From the NCBI GenBank assembly GCA_036850595.1, contig CM072161.1:7833905-7897904 (forward strand): a stretch of 64,000 bases of DNA. Direction: 5' to 3'. This document shows, in pieces, positions 22,858 through 34,400 of this stretch. Under the pieces are notes generated by a model. That model was not told where the DNA came from. It saw only the letters and a list, made by a program, of their open reading frames with translations, and searched no databases. The translations under genes and the position numbers were made by a program. Position 1 is the first letter of the stretch. Every line of letters starts with the position of its first letter. The DNA is from Rhyacichthys aspro. Lineage: Eukaryota; Chordata; Actinopteri; Gobiiformes; Rhyacichthyidae.

Positions 22858-25800
22858 GAGGGCTCCACAGAAAGCATGTACGAGCCGGCCTACAGCCAGA
22901 CAATCAGAGAAGTGAGACCCAAGTACCAGTGCAGTCCTGCCCTGCTCCGGAGGAAGCCAGAGTGGGGCGGCTCAGATCCAGCCATCAACTGTGTATGTCC
23001 TTTCTTTTTTTTTTTTTTTTTTACTAAAGTGGAGACAAGCAGCAAAAGTATTTTCCCTTAAATATGTTCTTTTCCTTCCCTAGAGCAAATCTCAGAGTGC
23101 AAAATTAAAACGCAACAACAGACGGTATGTTCTGAGATGTATCTTTGATCCAAATGATTAAAATCAACCATAACATAAAACTAAAATAAATACTGAAATG
23201 ACTTTACAGGTCATGTTTTCTAATGTCTTCTTTGGACAATGAAACAATAGGTAAGCAGACTGACATGACACTCCCATTCAATCTATAGTGAAATCCTTGT
23301 TTCTCATTTGCCTCTGCTTTACCAAAGGACAGCTTGTCACATGCTTCACATCCTTTTTACATATTACCTCACTTGCAGATATTCGTCGTGCTTGCTGGAT
23401 CTCTTCCGCTGATAAAAAGGACCTAGCTCATCAAAAGAAAGTCCCAGACAAAGGCAAGAAGATAAATGCATTCCATAGTCTGCTGCATATATAGCGTGTG
23501 ACTGCTTAAGCGAGTCAGACACGGACTGACAGCAGGAATGAGAATTTGTACTGATATTTCATTATGTTTTATTTCCAAAGAGACGTTGAAAACATCCCAA
23601 GATGACAAAATAAACAGATTGGATCTTGAAAGGACACAGACGGACACAACAGTTCAGGTGAAATAAAAATCACGACAATCCACTAAACGTTATGCTTGGA
23701 TGCACATATTGTTATTCTTAACTCAGCCTGCATTCATGTTTTGGTGTCAGAGCCGAGTGAATGACGGTTTAGTCCGTTGTAATCCTGTGCCCACATGGCC
23801 GTGTATGCCAGCAAGTACCTGGTGCACCTGCAGTAGCACATGTTCGTGCACGTGTTGAGTCACATTTGGGAAATATGAGCCAAAATATCATCCACTGTCT
23901 TCCACATTCACTCACCTAAGTAGAAAACAAAAAAAAGACACTTGTATTCCTGTAGTCGGACTCACGCAGATGTTGAAGAAGGAACAAAGTGAGTGAATGT
24001 GAGGGAGGTCAGCCTATGTCAGCCAAATCAGATCCACTCCTCAATTTAATCTTGTTTATAATCTTTAATCTCCTTGATGCAGTCCTGTTAGATCTGCTGT
24101 GTGCACTCTAGGACACATGGATTTGGACTTGATTTGTTTTATTGGAGATTTTACATGGCGGCACTGACAAGGCTGGAAGGCATCACAAGGGGACACAACA
24201 CAACAACTCTGTTTCCCACTTAGCCTTTTTGTTTAAGGTCATGACGGGGGTAAAATGTCAAAAAACTAATGATAAGTAACTGGAAAAGTAAAGGGAGCGC
24301 TCACAAAAATCTGAGCTATGACTGCTAAGCCAAGGGATGAGGAATGGGCTCTACTTTTAAATGCAAAACGGGACACACTTAGCCTTGAATGTGTGCACGC
24401 TGCACATATTGTTCTTTATTGCAGGGCGGCGAAACTGCAGCTGACACAGCAGAATCGATAAAAGCCAGAAGACTAAAGAAGTTGCAGAATCTGGTGCCAA
24501 CTAAGAAAGGAGGACAACAAAGTGCAACTGCGAAAGATAAGAACACATCTGACAATTACGGTAAATGTAAAAAAAAAGTCAGTAATCACTAGGACATGGC
24601 TTAATCTAACTGTTTTGAATCACTTTTTAGATCATTTGACAGATGTGTTGACCTCCTATAATCCAGTTTTGACGTGCATTGGGCTTGGAAAGAGAACAGA
24701 GAAGAATCCCAAAGTAACTTCCCCATCACCACAGCAGCAGCAGCAGCAGCAGCAGCGTGACAGCATCTCACACGATAATTCAGAAGTGGAGACAGTGTGG
24801 AGTCCTTTAGAGAGTCCGTCTGAGCCGTTGACGCCGGACTACCTGAGCTGCCACCAGCCCGGACATGACCGCCGTGAACTATGGGAGTGTGGGTCCGCTC
24901 TGACGCTGCCTCGGACAGCAGAGTGGGATCGCTTTGAGAGTCTGATTCAGGAACTGAACGGCAGACAGTCTGACCTCTGTGTGGCTCAAATGGTCCGCTC
25001 CATCACAGACTTGGATCTCCATCAGGACGCAGTAAGACCTACCAGCCCCACCAGCATCAAGACGACATGTTAAAACATACAGAAAATGATACACTGCAGA
25101 CTCAGGACTTTGTAATTGCAGAACAAAGATCTTGAGGGAACATTAAGACTAACTGAAGCGTGACAGAGGTTTATATTAGTTGTTTGTGTTCGCTTAGAGC
25201 TTCTCCTGGTTTTACAGTTTGGTAAAGACAATTACAGCTTCGGTTTGCAGTATTAATGCTCCGTGATCTACGCTTTCATCATATCACAGTTATAGGCATA
25301 GTTAAACTGTAGTTATATTACAGGCAAATTAAGATTTTTATTCATTATTTACACGAGACAGAAACCCTGCACTTTTTCATTGTCATTTAGTAGCAATAAT
25401 GACCCAGAATTAAAGGAAAAGGACTTTTTTTTACCGTAAACAAAGTTTTCCCTCAAATCCATAGATAGTTTTTTTGCAGATATTCTGTGTCTGAAAAACT
25501 GTCCTCCATTTAAAACAATGTCATTATATATCAGCAGTTAACACAAAACAGGAAATGCATTAGTGCACTTAATCTTACAAAGTTACTAAAAAGCCCCATA
25601 AAACCATGACTTTTTCCAGGCATAGAACATGTACTCCAGTCTGTTGCCAATAAAGCAAAAGACTGGAGTTGTATGTACTTGCCGTTTATCCATTAAAACT
25701 GTGGCAAGGCACTGAATTTGTTTTGGTTTAGGTTGAAATAGCAACACTCAAGTCCAGAACTATTCAGAACCAGGACAGATCAGTGTTTTTATAGATTTTT

Positions 25801-28800
25801 GTTGGGGCATGGGCCTGGAAGTATGAAAAAAGGACAGTCAATGAGGTTTTAGGGTCAATGTATTGTTTATAAGACACTGACTCCTCAATGGTCATTAAAA
25901 TATCAAAATATCCACAGTTGTGTGCTATTAAGGACAGTTGTATTACCTTTGCTTATCCATTTAGTGCATGCCAGTGAGGCAGTGCTTCTCTAACAGCCAG
26001 TGTTGGGAAATGAGCCAACAGTGCGTGTAACAGATGCTGTAAGAGCTGTGCAGAATGACCGCTAAACTAAAGTTAATGGCCAACCGCTAAGGAAGGCCTC
26101 ATTGCTTTCATCCTGCCTCCACCATTTGGCCACTAACAGTTCATTATGCCCAAACAATAACGGAATATACATCAGCACATGGCACAAATAAAGCAGACAA
26201 GAGCAGTGCAATGACAGGCCGTATAAAAATAGTGCACCAGTTGTTGTCTTTATTCTGAGTGATATTACAAATGGGAATAAACATGGTCCAGGGTCAATAG
26301 AAAAAGGCACAGACTAGGCAGATAATATGCCATCTGTCAGGAGAAAACACACATTTTAATCTGTCTTTAACCCAAACAGTTGTCCAGATTTGGGAGATTT
26401 GACGCCTTCAGACAGCAGTGGCCCTTAATGAAAGCCCAGGATAATGGAAGCTGTGTGGTAAGAGAAGGCTCCTCAGTCTGCCAGCTTATACATCTCTGAA
26501 TTTAGCTTCCTTTAACATTCTCTAAATCGGATTTTTTAAAGTGACACCACAGCTTTAATGTGGAGAAATTCAAAGTTTATGCCAGATGTGTGTGTTTGAG
26601 AGTGTTTTGTTTTTTTTTAGAAACAGCAGGATCTGAGTGGAGATTCAAATGGAACATGTCTAAAGGAGAAAAAGAGCGAGAATGACATGGAGCCCATCAA
26701 GGCAAAAGAAACCACGACATCCATCACTGTACGTATCTAAAAAAGCTCAGATTAACAGTTTGAAATCAGTCTTGGTTTGCAGCGTTTAGCAGATTCACAT
26801 CTGCTGCCTCATTCACACAACTGTCAGCCTCACACCTGCGCTGCCAGACACCAGCCATCACTCACACATCACACACCACATGACAAAGTGTGCTAGATGT
26901 AAGGCGCAGCAGGGACTGACAGGGCCGAAATGTTTTACACACAGTATGTGGCTAACCTGTTGTGGAAATGTCAATATCTCCCAGTATGATGAGGCACATT
27001 TCACTTTTATATATCACTGATCACAATGACAGGTAAAACATTAATTGTATGAGAAATGTATTCAATTGTAGAAACATGGTGATGATTATATGTAGTTATC
27101 ATCTTTTTAACAAAACATGGGTGCAAGAACATCTTTATTGACCCGGTGCAGTCCAGAACTTACACAATACAACGCAATACACAATATTATTAAGACTACA
27201 AATTATATATTATAGCTGCACATGTCAAAATAAATGAATTCCATGTGTAAAATATATACAAAACAACTTTTTTGGTTTTTTATTCCAACAAATTCTGCAA
27301 CATTAAATGTGTCCTCGTTCAACAAAATAAAAAATCCCTGGCCAGACACTAAATTTATTTATTTTTGGTTTAGGTTAAAATTGAGTTTTAACAGTCAGAA
27401 ACTGTTAAAAACTGGGACATATGAGTTTAAATGAGTTATGTTTTTATAGATCTTTGTTGGAACATGGGCCAGGAAGCTTGAAAAAAGAACAGTCCATAAA
27501 ATCAGGATGAATGACATTTCAACTTTAACCAAAGGAGTCATTTACTGGATTATTTTATTCACCTCAAACAAAACCAAGACGATAACATCCAAACAAACAT
27601 GACCTACTTTAGAGTCAAATACAGCATGGACAACCTATTTGCTGAGTTCTTCCTTTGCATGGATAAAACATGGGGATGCAAAAAACGTATTACCAACAAA
27701 TTCTGCCAAATACAACGTGTCCTCGTTTAAACACGTGTAATATCAATCCTCCAGGTCTATTCTTCCATGTCTCTTCTCACAACAATGCAACCCAGTTTTC
27801 TCATATCTTGCCTTTGTCCCACTTCCAGCACTGTGTCAAACGAGAACGTACTCAGTATCCGGTGTCTTGCCTGTGCAGAAACAGGAAGACAAAAGCAGTG
27901 CATAGGTAGTTGGGGATTACACTCCTCTCACACTTCCAGGTCTGGGCTATAAAAAGCTAAGCAACTCTTGCAGGATTAGGTGTGTTTCTTGCCCGAGCTA
28001 CGTGTCACACACAAAGCACACTGGTGGGACACTGAGCGCTTCTGTCACATGAAGAATCAGATGCAGCTGCTCACGGCCCTGAGTCAGCGCTCTGCTTGTT
28101 TAACGCTAGCTTTTCTTTGTCTCTCGAGCACGACAAGTTGAAGCGATGTGAGGGAGGATAATGTGTGTTCTTTTTGCAGATGAAGGAAGTTGGTGGCGGA
28201 AGGGAATTGACCAAAGGACACAGTAACTCGCTGGAGAGTCTCTACAGCAGTGGGCAGAGCTCTTCCAGTAAGAATCCACTGACCTGTGAACCAATGTACT
28301 CCTTACACTACAACTAAATGCATTATGCAACTTGTGATCGTAAGCTCTTCTATCCTTTTACATTCGAACCACACAGATCAGCAGTGACCAATGACAAACC
28401 GCAGACTTGCTTTGTCATGGCACCTGCATGTCGACGCTTACGGCTGAAAGTTGAATTATTGAGTGCGGCCTTGAGTTAACCCTATTGTTGCTGTGGTCGT
28501 CAGGTGGAGTCACCAGCGGGTCGAACTGCTCCAGTAACAGGGGCAGTCTGAGGCTGGACGACGATGTTTCCTCCACCAGACATTTCTGTGGCAGAGCCCG
28601 AGTGCGCACAGAGTTTGTGCCGAGTCCGTACGACACAGAGTCCCTCAAACTCAAGGTAACAACATCTGGGAGAGAGTGAATAGAAAGTATTGATAGGTTT
28701 ACATAAGGTATCAGAACCAGATGTGCAAATTCTCAAGGTATATTATGACTTACTGATGGGATAAACAATCATAATTTTTTAAGATAATAATAAGATAAAT

Positions 28801-30356
28801 GTAGATAATATCAAAGAAGAATGAATGTTCCAAAAAAAAAAAAAAAAAAAGTTTTCATGTTTTCTGCCTTGGACAGTTAAAGGAATGGGAACAGAAGTAA
28901 CTAGTAACAATAGAAAACTTCAGCTTTGCCCAATGCTTGCAGCAACATTTTACATATTTCACCTTTATTACTTGAATTACTTGAACACATAGTGACTTTT
29001 ATTCTACTGCATTTTAGAGCAAATATCTGTACTTTCTACTTACAAAATTTGTAAATTTAAGTTTTTAAAATTGTTGTAAATGTGCAACACCTTCAATTAA
29101 ATGTTTAATCGGGAAATGAATGTGTATCTGAACGTATAGCACTGAGTTTTACAAAGCATACATGAATGCAGCATTATTACAGTAGCTTTTCCTCACTCAG
29201 TGAAATATCCTAAACTACACAGACCCTTTAACGTCTCTTTAATTAGTAGCATGATGATTGAGTCAAATACTTTTTGTAAATCATTTGAGTACATGTAAAA
29301 GCGAGTACTTTAATACTTTCACTTAAGTAATCATTTTAATGTGATACTTTTACTTGAGTGCATTTCTACCTCTTTCTCTGTACTTTTACTTAAGTAGAGG
29401 AATGGAGTACTTCCTCCTCCACTGCATTTATGAGCATAACTAATACTGATAGAGCACAAACAAATCCCAGCATTGTTAGAAAGCTAATGAAACTGTTCTT
29501 TCCAGGTGGGGGATGTGATTGACATCATCGCCAAGCCTCCGATGGGAACATGGACAGGGATGCTGAACAACAAAATTGGAAGCTTCAAATTCATCTACGT
29601 GGATCTTCTGAAAGACGAGTCTCTTGATTCTCCTGAACAGAAAACTGAACTAACGTGTGTCCAAAGATTGTTACAGCGATTCGGCCTTGAGGTAAATTTG
29701 ATCCTCTTTGTCTTTCATCTACTCACTTTAAGGCGTTCTATTGATCATTCCTCATCATTTGTCAGGAGTATGCATTGACTCTGCAGGGTTACCAGACAGC
29801 AGAAGACTTACTGAAGCTGAAGGAGCGTCACTTGATCGAGCTCAATGTGACTGATCCAGAGCACAGGCAGCGTCTTCTCTCTGCTGTTAGCACACTTCAG
29901 CCGCTGCACCGTGAGTGATGGAGAACATGGAAAAGGTCGCTCTAGGACAGTGTTATCAGTGCACGCCTTTATGACATGATAAAAGGGGTAGAAATGATAT
30001 CCTTGCAGCAGAAATGACAAGACAGGGCCATTGCAAGTGGATAAGTCAAGAAAGGTGTTTGGTTTCCTGCACAACATGGCTCCAGGTTAACAGGATAACT
30101 CCAAAGAGAGCAAACAAAGTCTTTCTGAAAGTAGAACAGGATAATATTGAGGATACATACCGGAGGAATATTATTTGTATCTGATATACTTCTTCTCTTG
30201 TTTACAGCTGACAGTCAGTGGGACAACAAGGAGGCTGTGTATGAGAACATTAAGAACTGCCCCAGAGATTCAGGCTGCGTCATGGGGCCTGAGAGTCCAG
30301 ACTGCAGCACAGAACTCCACTTTCCTCCTGAGCACAGTCCCACTGATTTGATATAA
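22858..30356 (+). CDS. samsn1: SAM and SH3 domain adapter, SAMSN1-like (SLY family)
   Basis: Signalling scaffold without enzymatic motifs; mammalian relatives (SAMSN1/HACS1, SASH3/SLY1) act in lymphocytes. Exons: 22,858-22,992; 23,084-23,124; 23,210-23,250; 23,379-23,453; 23,581-23,657; 24,425-24,560; 24,631-25,031; 26,621-26,728; 28,180-28,267; 28,504-28,655; 29,506-29,691; 29,766-29,910; 30,208-30,356. All phases agree and total 577 codons, against about 370-390 in mammalian SAMSN1/SASH3. The serine-rich SLESLYSSGQSSSS and CGRARV boxes precede an SH3 domain (VGDVIDIIAKPPMGTWTG, GSFKFIYVD; exons 10-11), then a SAM domain (YQTAEDLLKLKERHLIELN; exons 11-12) and a tail with VYENIKNCPRDSGC. These boxes fit SAMSN1 better than SASH3. 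The long N-terminal half, with Q8 and WDRFESLIQELNGRQ, is unrecognised. Exon 4 would use a GC donor. A SASH3-type paralogue remains possible. Confidence 0.85.
24731..24757 (+). repeat. CAG microsatellite coding for polyglutamine
   Basis: Eight consecutive CAG codons lie in the large seventh exon of the SAMSN1-like gene. The tract is uninterrupted, so length variation between individuals would be expected. Confidence 0.8.
25705..27735. repeat. Diverged repeat copies in introns of the SAMSN1-like gene
   Basis: About 25,711-25,848 and 27,346-27,506 share an ordered set of words (GGTTTAGGTT, TTTTTATAGAT, TTTGTTGG, CATGGGCC, GGAAG, GAAAAAAG, ACAGTC), so they are two old copies of one repeat on either side of the 26,621-26,728 exon. 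A second short pair, CAACAAATTCTGC ... TGTCCTCGTT, occurs at about 27,287 and 27,697. The family is not identified. Confidence 0.55.
28940..29440. repeat. Dispersed fish repeat ('acttttacttgagta' type)
   Basis: The string series TACTTTTACTTGAGTG, TACTTTTACTTAAGTAG, GGAGTACTTCCTCC and TTTATTCTACTGCATTTTA is typical of an abundant teleost interspersed repeat seen in introns. It lies just upstream of the SH3 exon of the SAMSN1-like gene. Family name not assigned. Confidence 0.5.
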
Positions 30357-31496
30357 ATCAAATGTGTTTTTTATAAACATTTTCATGGACAGCTCTGACT
30401 TTTATACTACACTTGTTTTCCTTTTTATTCAAGAGGGAGACTGTAAAGGATGTGTATGTACAGTGTATATGAGGATTCAGAGAATTAAAAAGACATTTTT
30501 GTTATTTCAAATGACCTTGTCTCTTGTTACTTCAAAGCTGTGATAAATAATTGCCTCTGTAAGGCAAAACGTCTCCATTACGGATGATTGATATCTCCTT
30601 TATTAGATATGATAAACCCAAACACAAGACAAATGGGATAATTCAGATTAAAATATGTACATTTAGATTTGAAGTTTGTCTAACATCTGTGGAAATGACA
30701 TTATCAGGCAATATTTTGTTCTTATGATAATTGGGTGAAGTGTGAATGAATTATGAACACAGTGAAGCAATTGAGATTATGATAAAACCATTTATTATTA
30801 AAATCCAGCCGGTCTGCAGCTAAAACGGTTACAAAGCTAAAAATGTTATCAAACTAAAACAAAAATGTAACCTAAGTGTACAAGTTTAAGAAAAAGGCAG
30901 CCATGTGAACAATACCATCACATATGCAGTTGGAACCAGTCAAGGAACTGTCAGTGGTGTTAAACAAGAGCATGTGACATACATCATGATATGTCCAAAC
31001 CCTTCAAATCCTCTCAGAAGGAAAGAATTCATATTTATATCAGTGTATAGAATACTGCACTGTCCATTCACCTTGTTATAAAACAACAGGAACAAATATG
31101 ACACGGATCCCATACAGTGTTTAAAATGTAAAAAAAAGACTTTTTCTGAAGGTCACTCCAGCAGACGGTTACTGCTTATGGTGATGACACAAAAATCTGA
31201 ACAATCTGGTCTTAGGCAGATGTAAAGACATATATTATATCTGGAGAACATTAGTTAGATTTAACTAACAATCTACATTTTAATTTTTAGACATGACTCT
31301 TGACTGCAATCTTAAATTTAGAAAAAATACATTATTAAACTGGTCAAATGAGGCATATACTGTAAATATTTATAAAAATCTATTGCAAATATTGGTGATA
31401 AGTCTCTGGCGCTTGGTATTATTACAGTAAATAATGTGGCTACTTTTTCCACGTTGTAGTTTTTCCGTTTTTCAGATCTGTCGCAGTTTGGTGTCT
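30357..31496. other. 3' regions between two convergent genes
   Basis: The SAMSN1-like gene (+) ends at 30,356 and gdpd5 (-) ends at 31,497. An AATTAAA-type signal at about 30,484-30,490, followed by a T/G-rich stretch, is a plausible poly(A) site for the + gene. The remainder would hold the gdpd5 3' UTR on the opposite strand. No open frame of interest. Confidence 0.5.
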
Positions 31497-34400
31497 TCAT
31501 CGCATGAGGCTTCCCTGGGAGTAGGTTGCGTAGCCGTTCTCAGGAAACAGGGAAATCTCCTCTGTACTGATGCTGTGCCCATTACTGAGCTCTGAAAAAG
31601 ATGATTAGAAACATCATATCAGCACTTGTTATCAGAGCTCCTGCATGGTTAAATGAATTCATCCTATTCATGTCAAGACAAAAAAAAAACACTGAAAAAC
31701 ACTCTTACATAATGTGACTTAGACAAACAGTTGTAAGACACACACTAAAAATACCAGCTTTTACAAAACTATGATGACAATGCAAAACTATTTTAAAGAG
31801 TCAAAAAACTGACTTAGCTCAATATACACTTTTGCCCAAATCAGTGCAGATCAGCAAGTATATTACCACTAGTACGATATACAGTGCTACAGTATAAAAA
31901 CTAAATATAGGCACCTGAGAATATGAGTTTCTCTTTCATGATGTTGACCTCACGGGTTGGTGGACGAGACACTGCGTTCAACACTATCTGCTCTGGGTTA
32001 CAAGTCTGCATCCCACTCATCTTCCACCTACGTACACAAAAGCACAGCGTTTGACAGTGGTATTCTCTCTCAAGCTAAGCACAAAATAATATCAATACAT
32101 GGAAGGCACAGGAAGTAAACGAGCAGGGTTAGAGGTGTAAGAACTCAGCCTCGGATTGACAGGTACAAAAAGCACAAGGAGGAGGACAGACAAGGAGGCA
32201 GAGACGCCAAGGCCAAGGAGGTGGCAGCAGTTACCTGATCATATGATAGCTGACAGATGCCAAGGGGCAGCGCAGGAAAGTTGCATGCAGTTCAGTCACA
32301 GCACAGGACAAAGGAAGGATGTGAGACAGAACAGAGCAGAGGAATGGAAACATGCACACAACAAAGACAAAAAAAAAAGAGAAAAGAACACAGGAGAATG
32401 AATAGTCGAAGAAGCAGACAAGAGACAAAATGCTGAACAAAACTGCTGAGATTTGTGACAAAAATAAGATAATTTTTGTTGTGGCTTGATGGTTTTTGCA
32501 TTCATTAAATAGAAAAACAATTTAAACATCTGCAGCATACACAGCAATTAAAGATGAACAGAATTTCATAAGGAAGAGAACTGGTTGATTGATGCTCAAG
32601 AATGCATACACTTGTTTACTTTGTTGGCTACAGACTGTACTGACCAACTTAATGTTTTTCTACTAAGAAATGTGAGAAACTAGAGTGCACCAAATGTGTA
32701 ATGTGCAGGATTTCCACAATGAACGCTCCTCATACAGCAATAAAATATTTACTACCTATCGCCCTTTCAATCAATTTGAAAAAGAATGTACATTGGACTG
32801 GATTCTGTGTCTTATTTAACATGTTTATCCTGCCATTTTATTTCTTTGTTAACATGTCCACCAATAACAACTCAGGGGATAGAAGAAAATACAAGGGAGG
32901 CTGGGGTGCATGTATAAGTCTGAGAAAATATGGATTTGACTTTTACTCAGTGATGAGGATGAGGAACGGGCAAGGTTTGTTTACAAACAACTGAGAGCCC
33001 TCACAGTTTGTATTTAAATGCTCATTTATTTTCTCATGAGTGTATTTTGTGTCTTTGACTTTCATTGTATCCTTGGACTTACTTCTGGAAGGAGAAAATC
33101 ACAAGGACAGTCGCAAGGGACAATAGATCTGAAGCGATCCAGATGAAGTAGTAAGCAGTCTGGCTCTGTAGGACACAAGAGATAGAGGAGTCAATTCCAG
33201 CGAACGCCACTGGAGGTCACCGTCAGCGTGCATGTCCCCAGGCACTGACTAATGCAAAAAGCTGCCAGACAGCTGCTTTTTGGTTCCTTTGTGCCCTTGT
33301 CTAAAGCTGCCGCTCGTCTCTGACTCCTTCCCTGAGCGTTGTTATTCTGTAACGCCACGCTGAGCTCAAGCCTGCCGCTGAGCTCCCTCCCATTTCTCCG
33401 GTGTCCTTGCCCTCGAGTCTGGCGGCGGCCCTCGTCAGTCTATGTCCTCTCTCCCGCTGTCCCCTCGTCTCGCCGTGTGACCTTGCCCGTGTGTGTGTGT
33501 CTGTATGTGTGTGTGCGTGGTGGCAGATGAGAGAGCAGAAGTGTTTACCATGAGCCAGATGGGGTAAGGCACCTTTCGGAGGACTTGGGGGGCATCGGAG
33601 GACACAGAAGGCACCCCACTACACCACAATGTGGAGTAGAGCCAGGGCTCATTCACTGGGTACACAGTCACGCTCACGTTATTGGCCAGATACTCCCTGG
33701 GGCAAGGAAAGACACGAGTCAACACTGACAAAATATGGCCTTCCCTTCAGTACTTGGCACCTTCTTCTTTCTTGTCACATAACTCTGGATCAAAATGGGC
33801 ATTTTTACAGTCACTGTAAATATGGTCACTTTCAGCCCTCATAAATCAAACATGCAAAGCCTGAGAATCTGTCATACAGGGATACTTAAGAAAAGTTTAT
33901 GTTGTTTGATTGACATTGTAACTTTGAGCACTTCCCTGAGTGTGCTGTCTGCCGGAGGGTCATTTGTCTTACTGTATGTCTTTGTGGCTGGCCTTGCTGT
34001 AGTGGAGGGTCAGGCTTGTAATTCCCCGCTGTCTCATTTCTTGCACTGACAGCTTCTCTTGTGTGCTCTGCTGAAAGCCCCGCACCCTCCCTCTGTCTGT
34101 GTCAGGGCTCCATGTCACCTGTCCCGAACACAAGGTGCAGAAAAAGCCCAAATCAGAGGACAGTTGCATTTTCTATCTGTTTTATAATAAAAGACAACAG
34201 TGCATCTAGTTTGACATTTTACATTTGGCTGCAAGGAAAACGTAGCTGTGCTGTTATAATGTGATGCTCTTTTGTTTACGTAGCTTCCCTAATTATATTT
34301 GGGGCCTAAACCACAACAGTAAAACCATTAATCAACCCTATTTAAAATATCACCACCATCTTTCCAGTGGTGCATATTGTATACTCTGTATCTTTGGCAC

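Noticed and set aside
32156..32547. Open frames on both strands in gdpd5 intron 13
   Set aside because: Lysine/arginine-rich on one strand and phenylalanine/serine-rich on the other, as expected from a purine-rich intron stretch.
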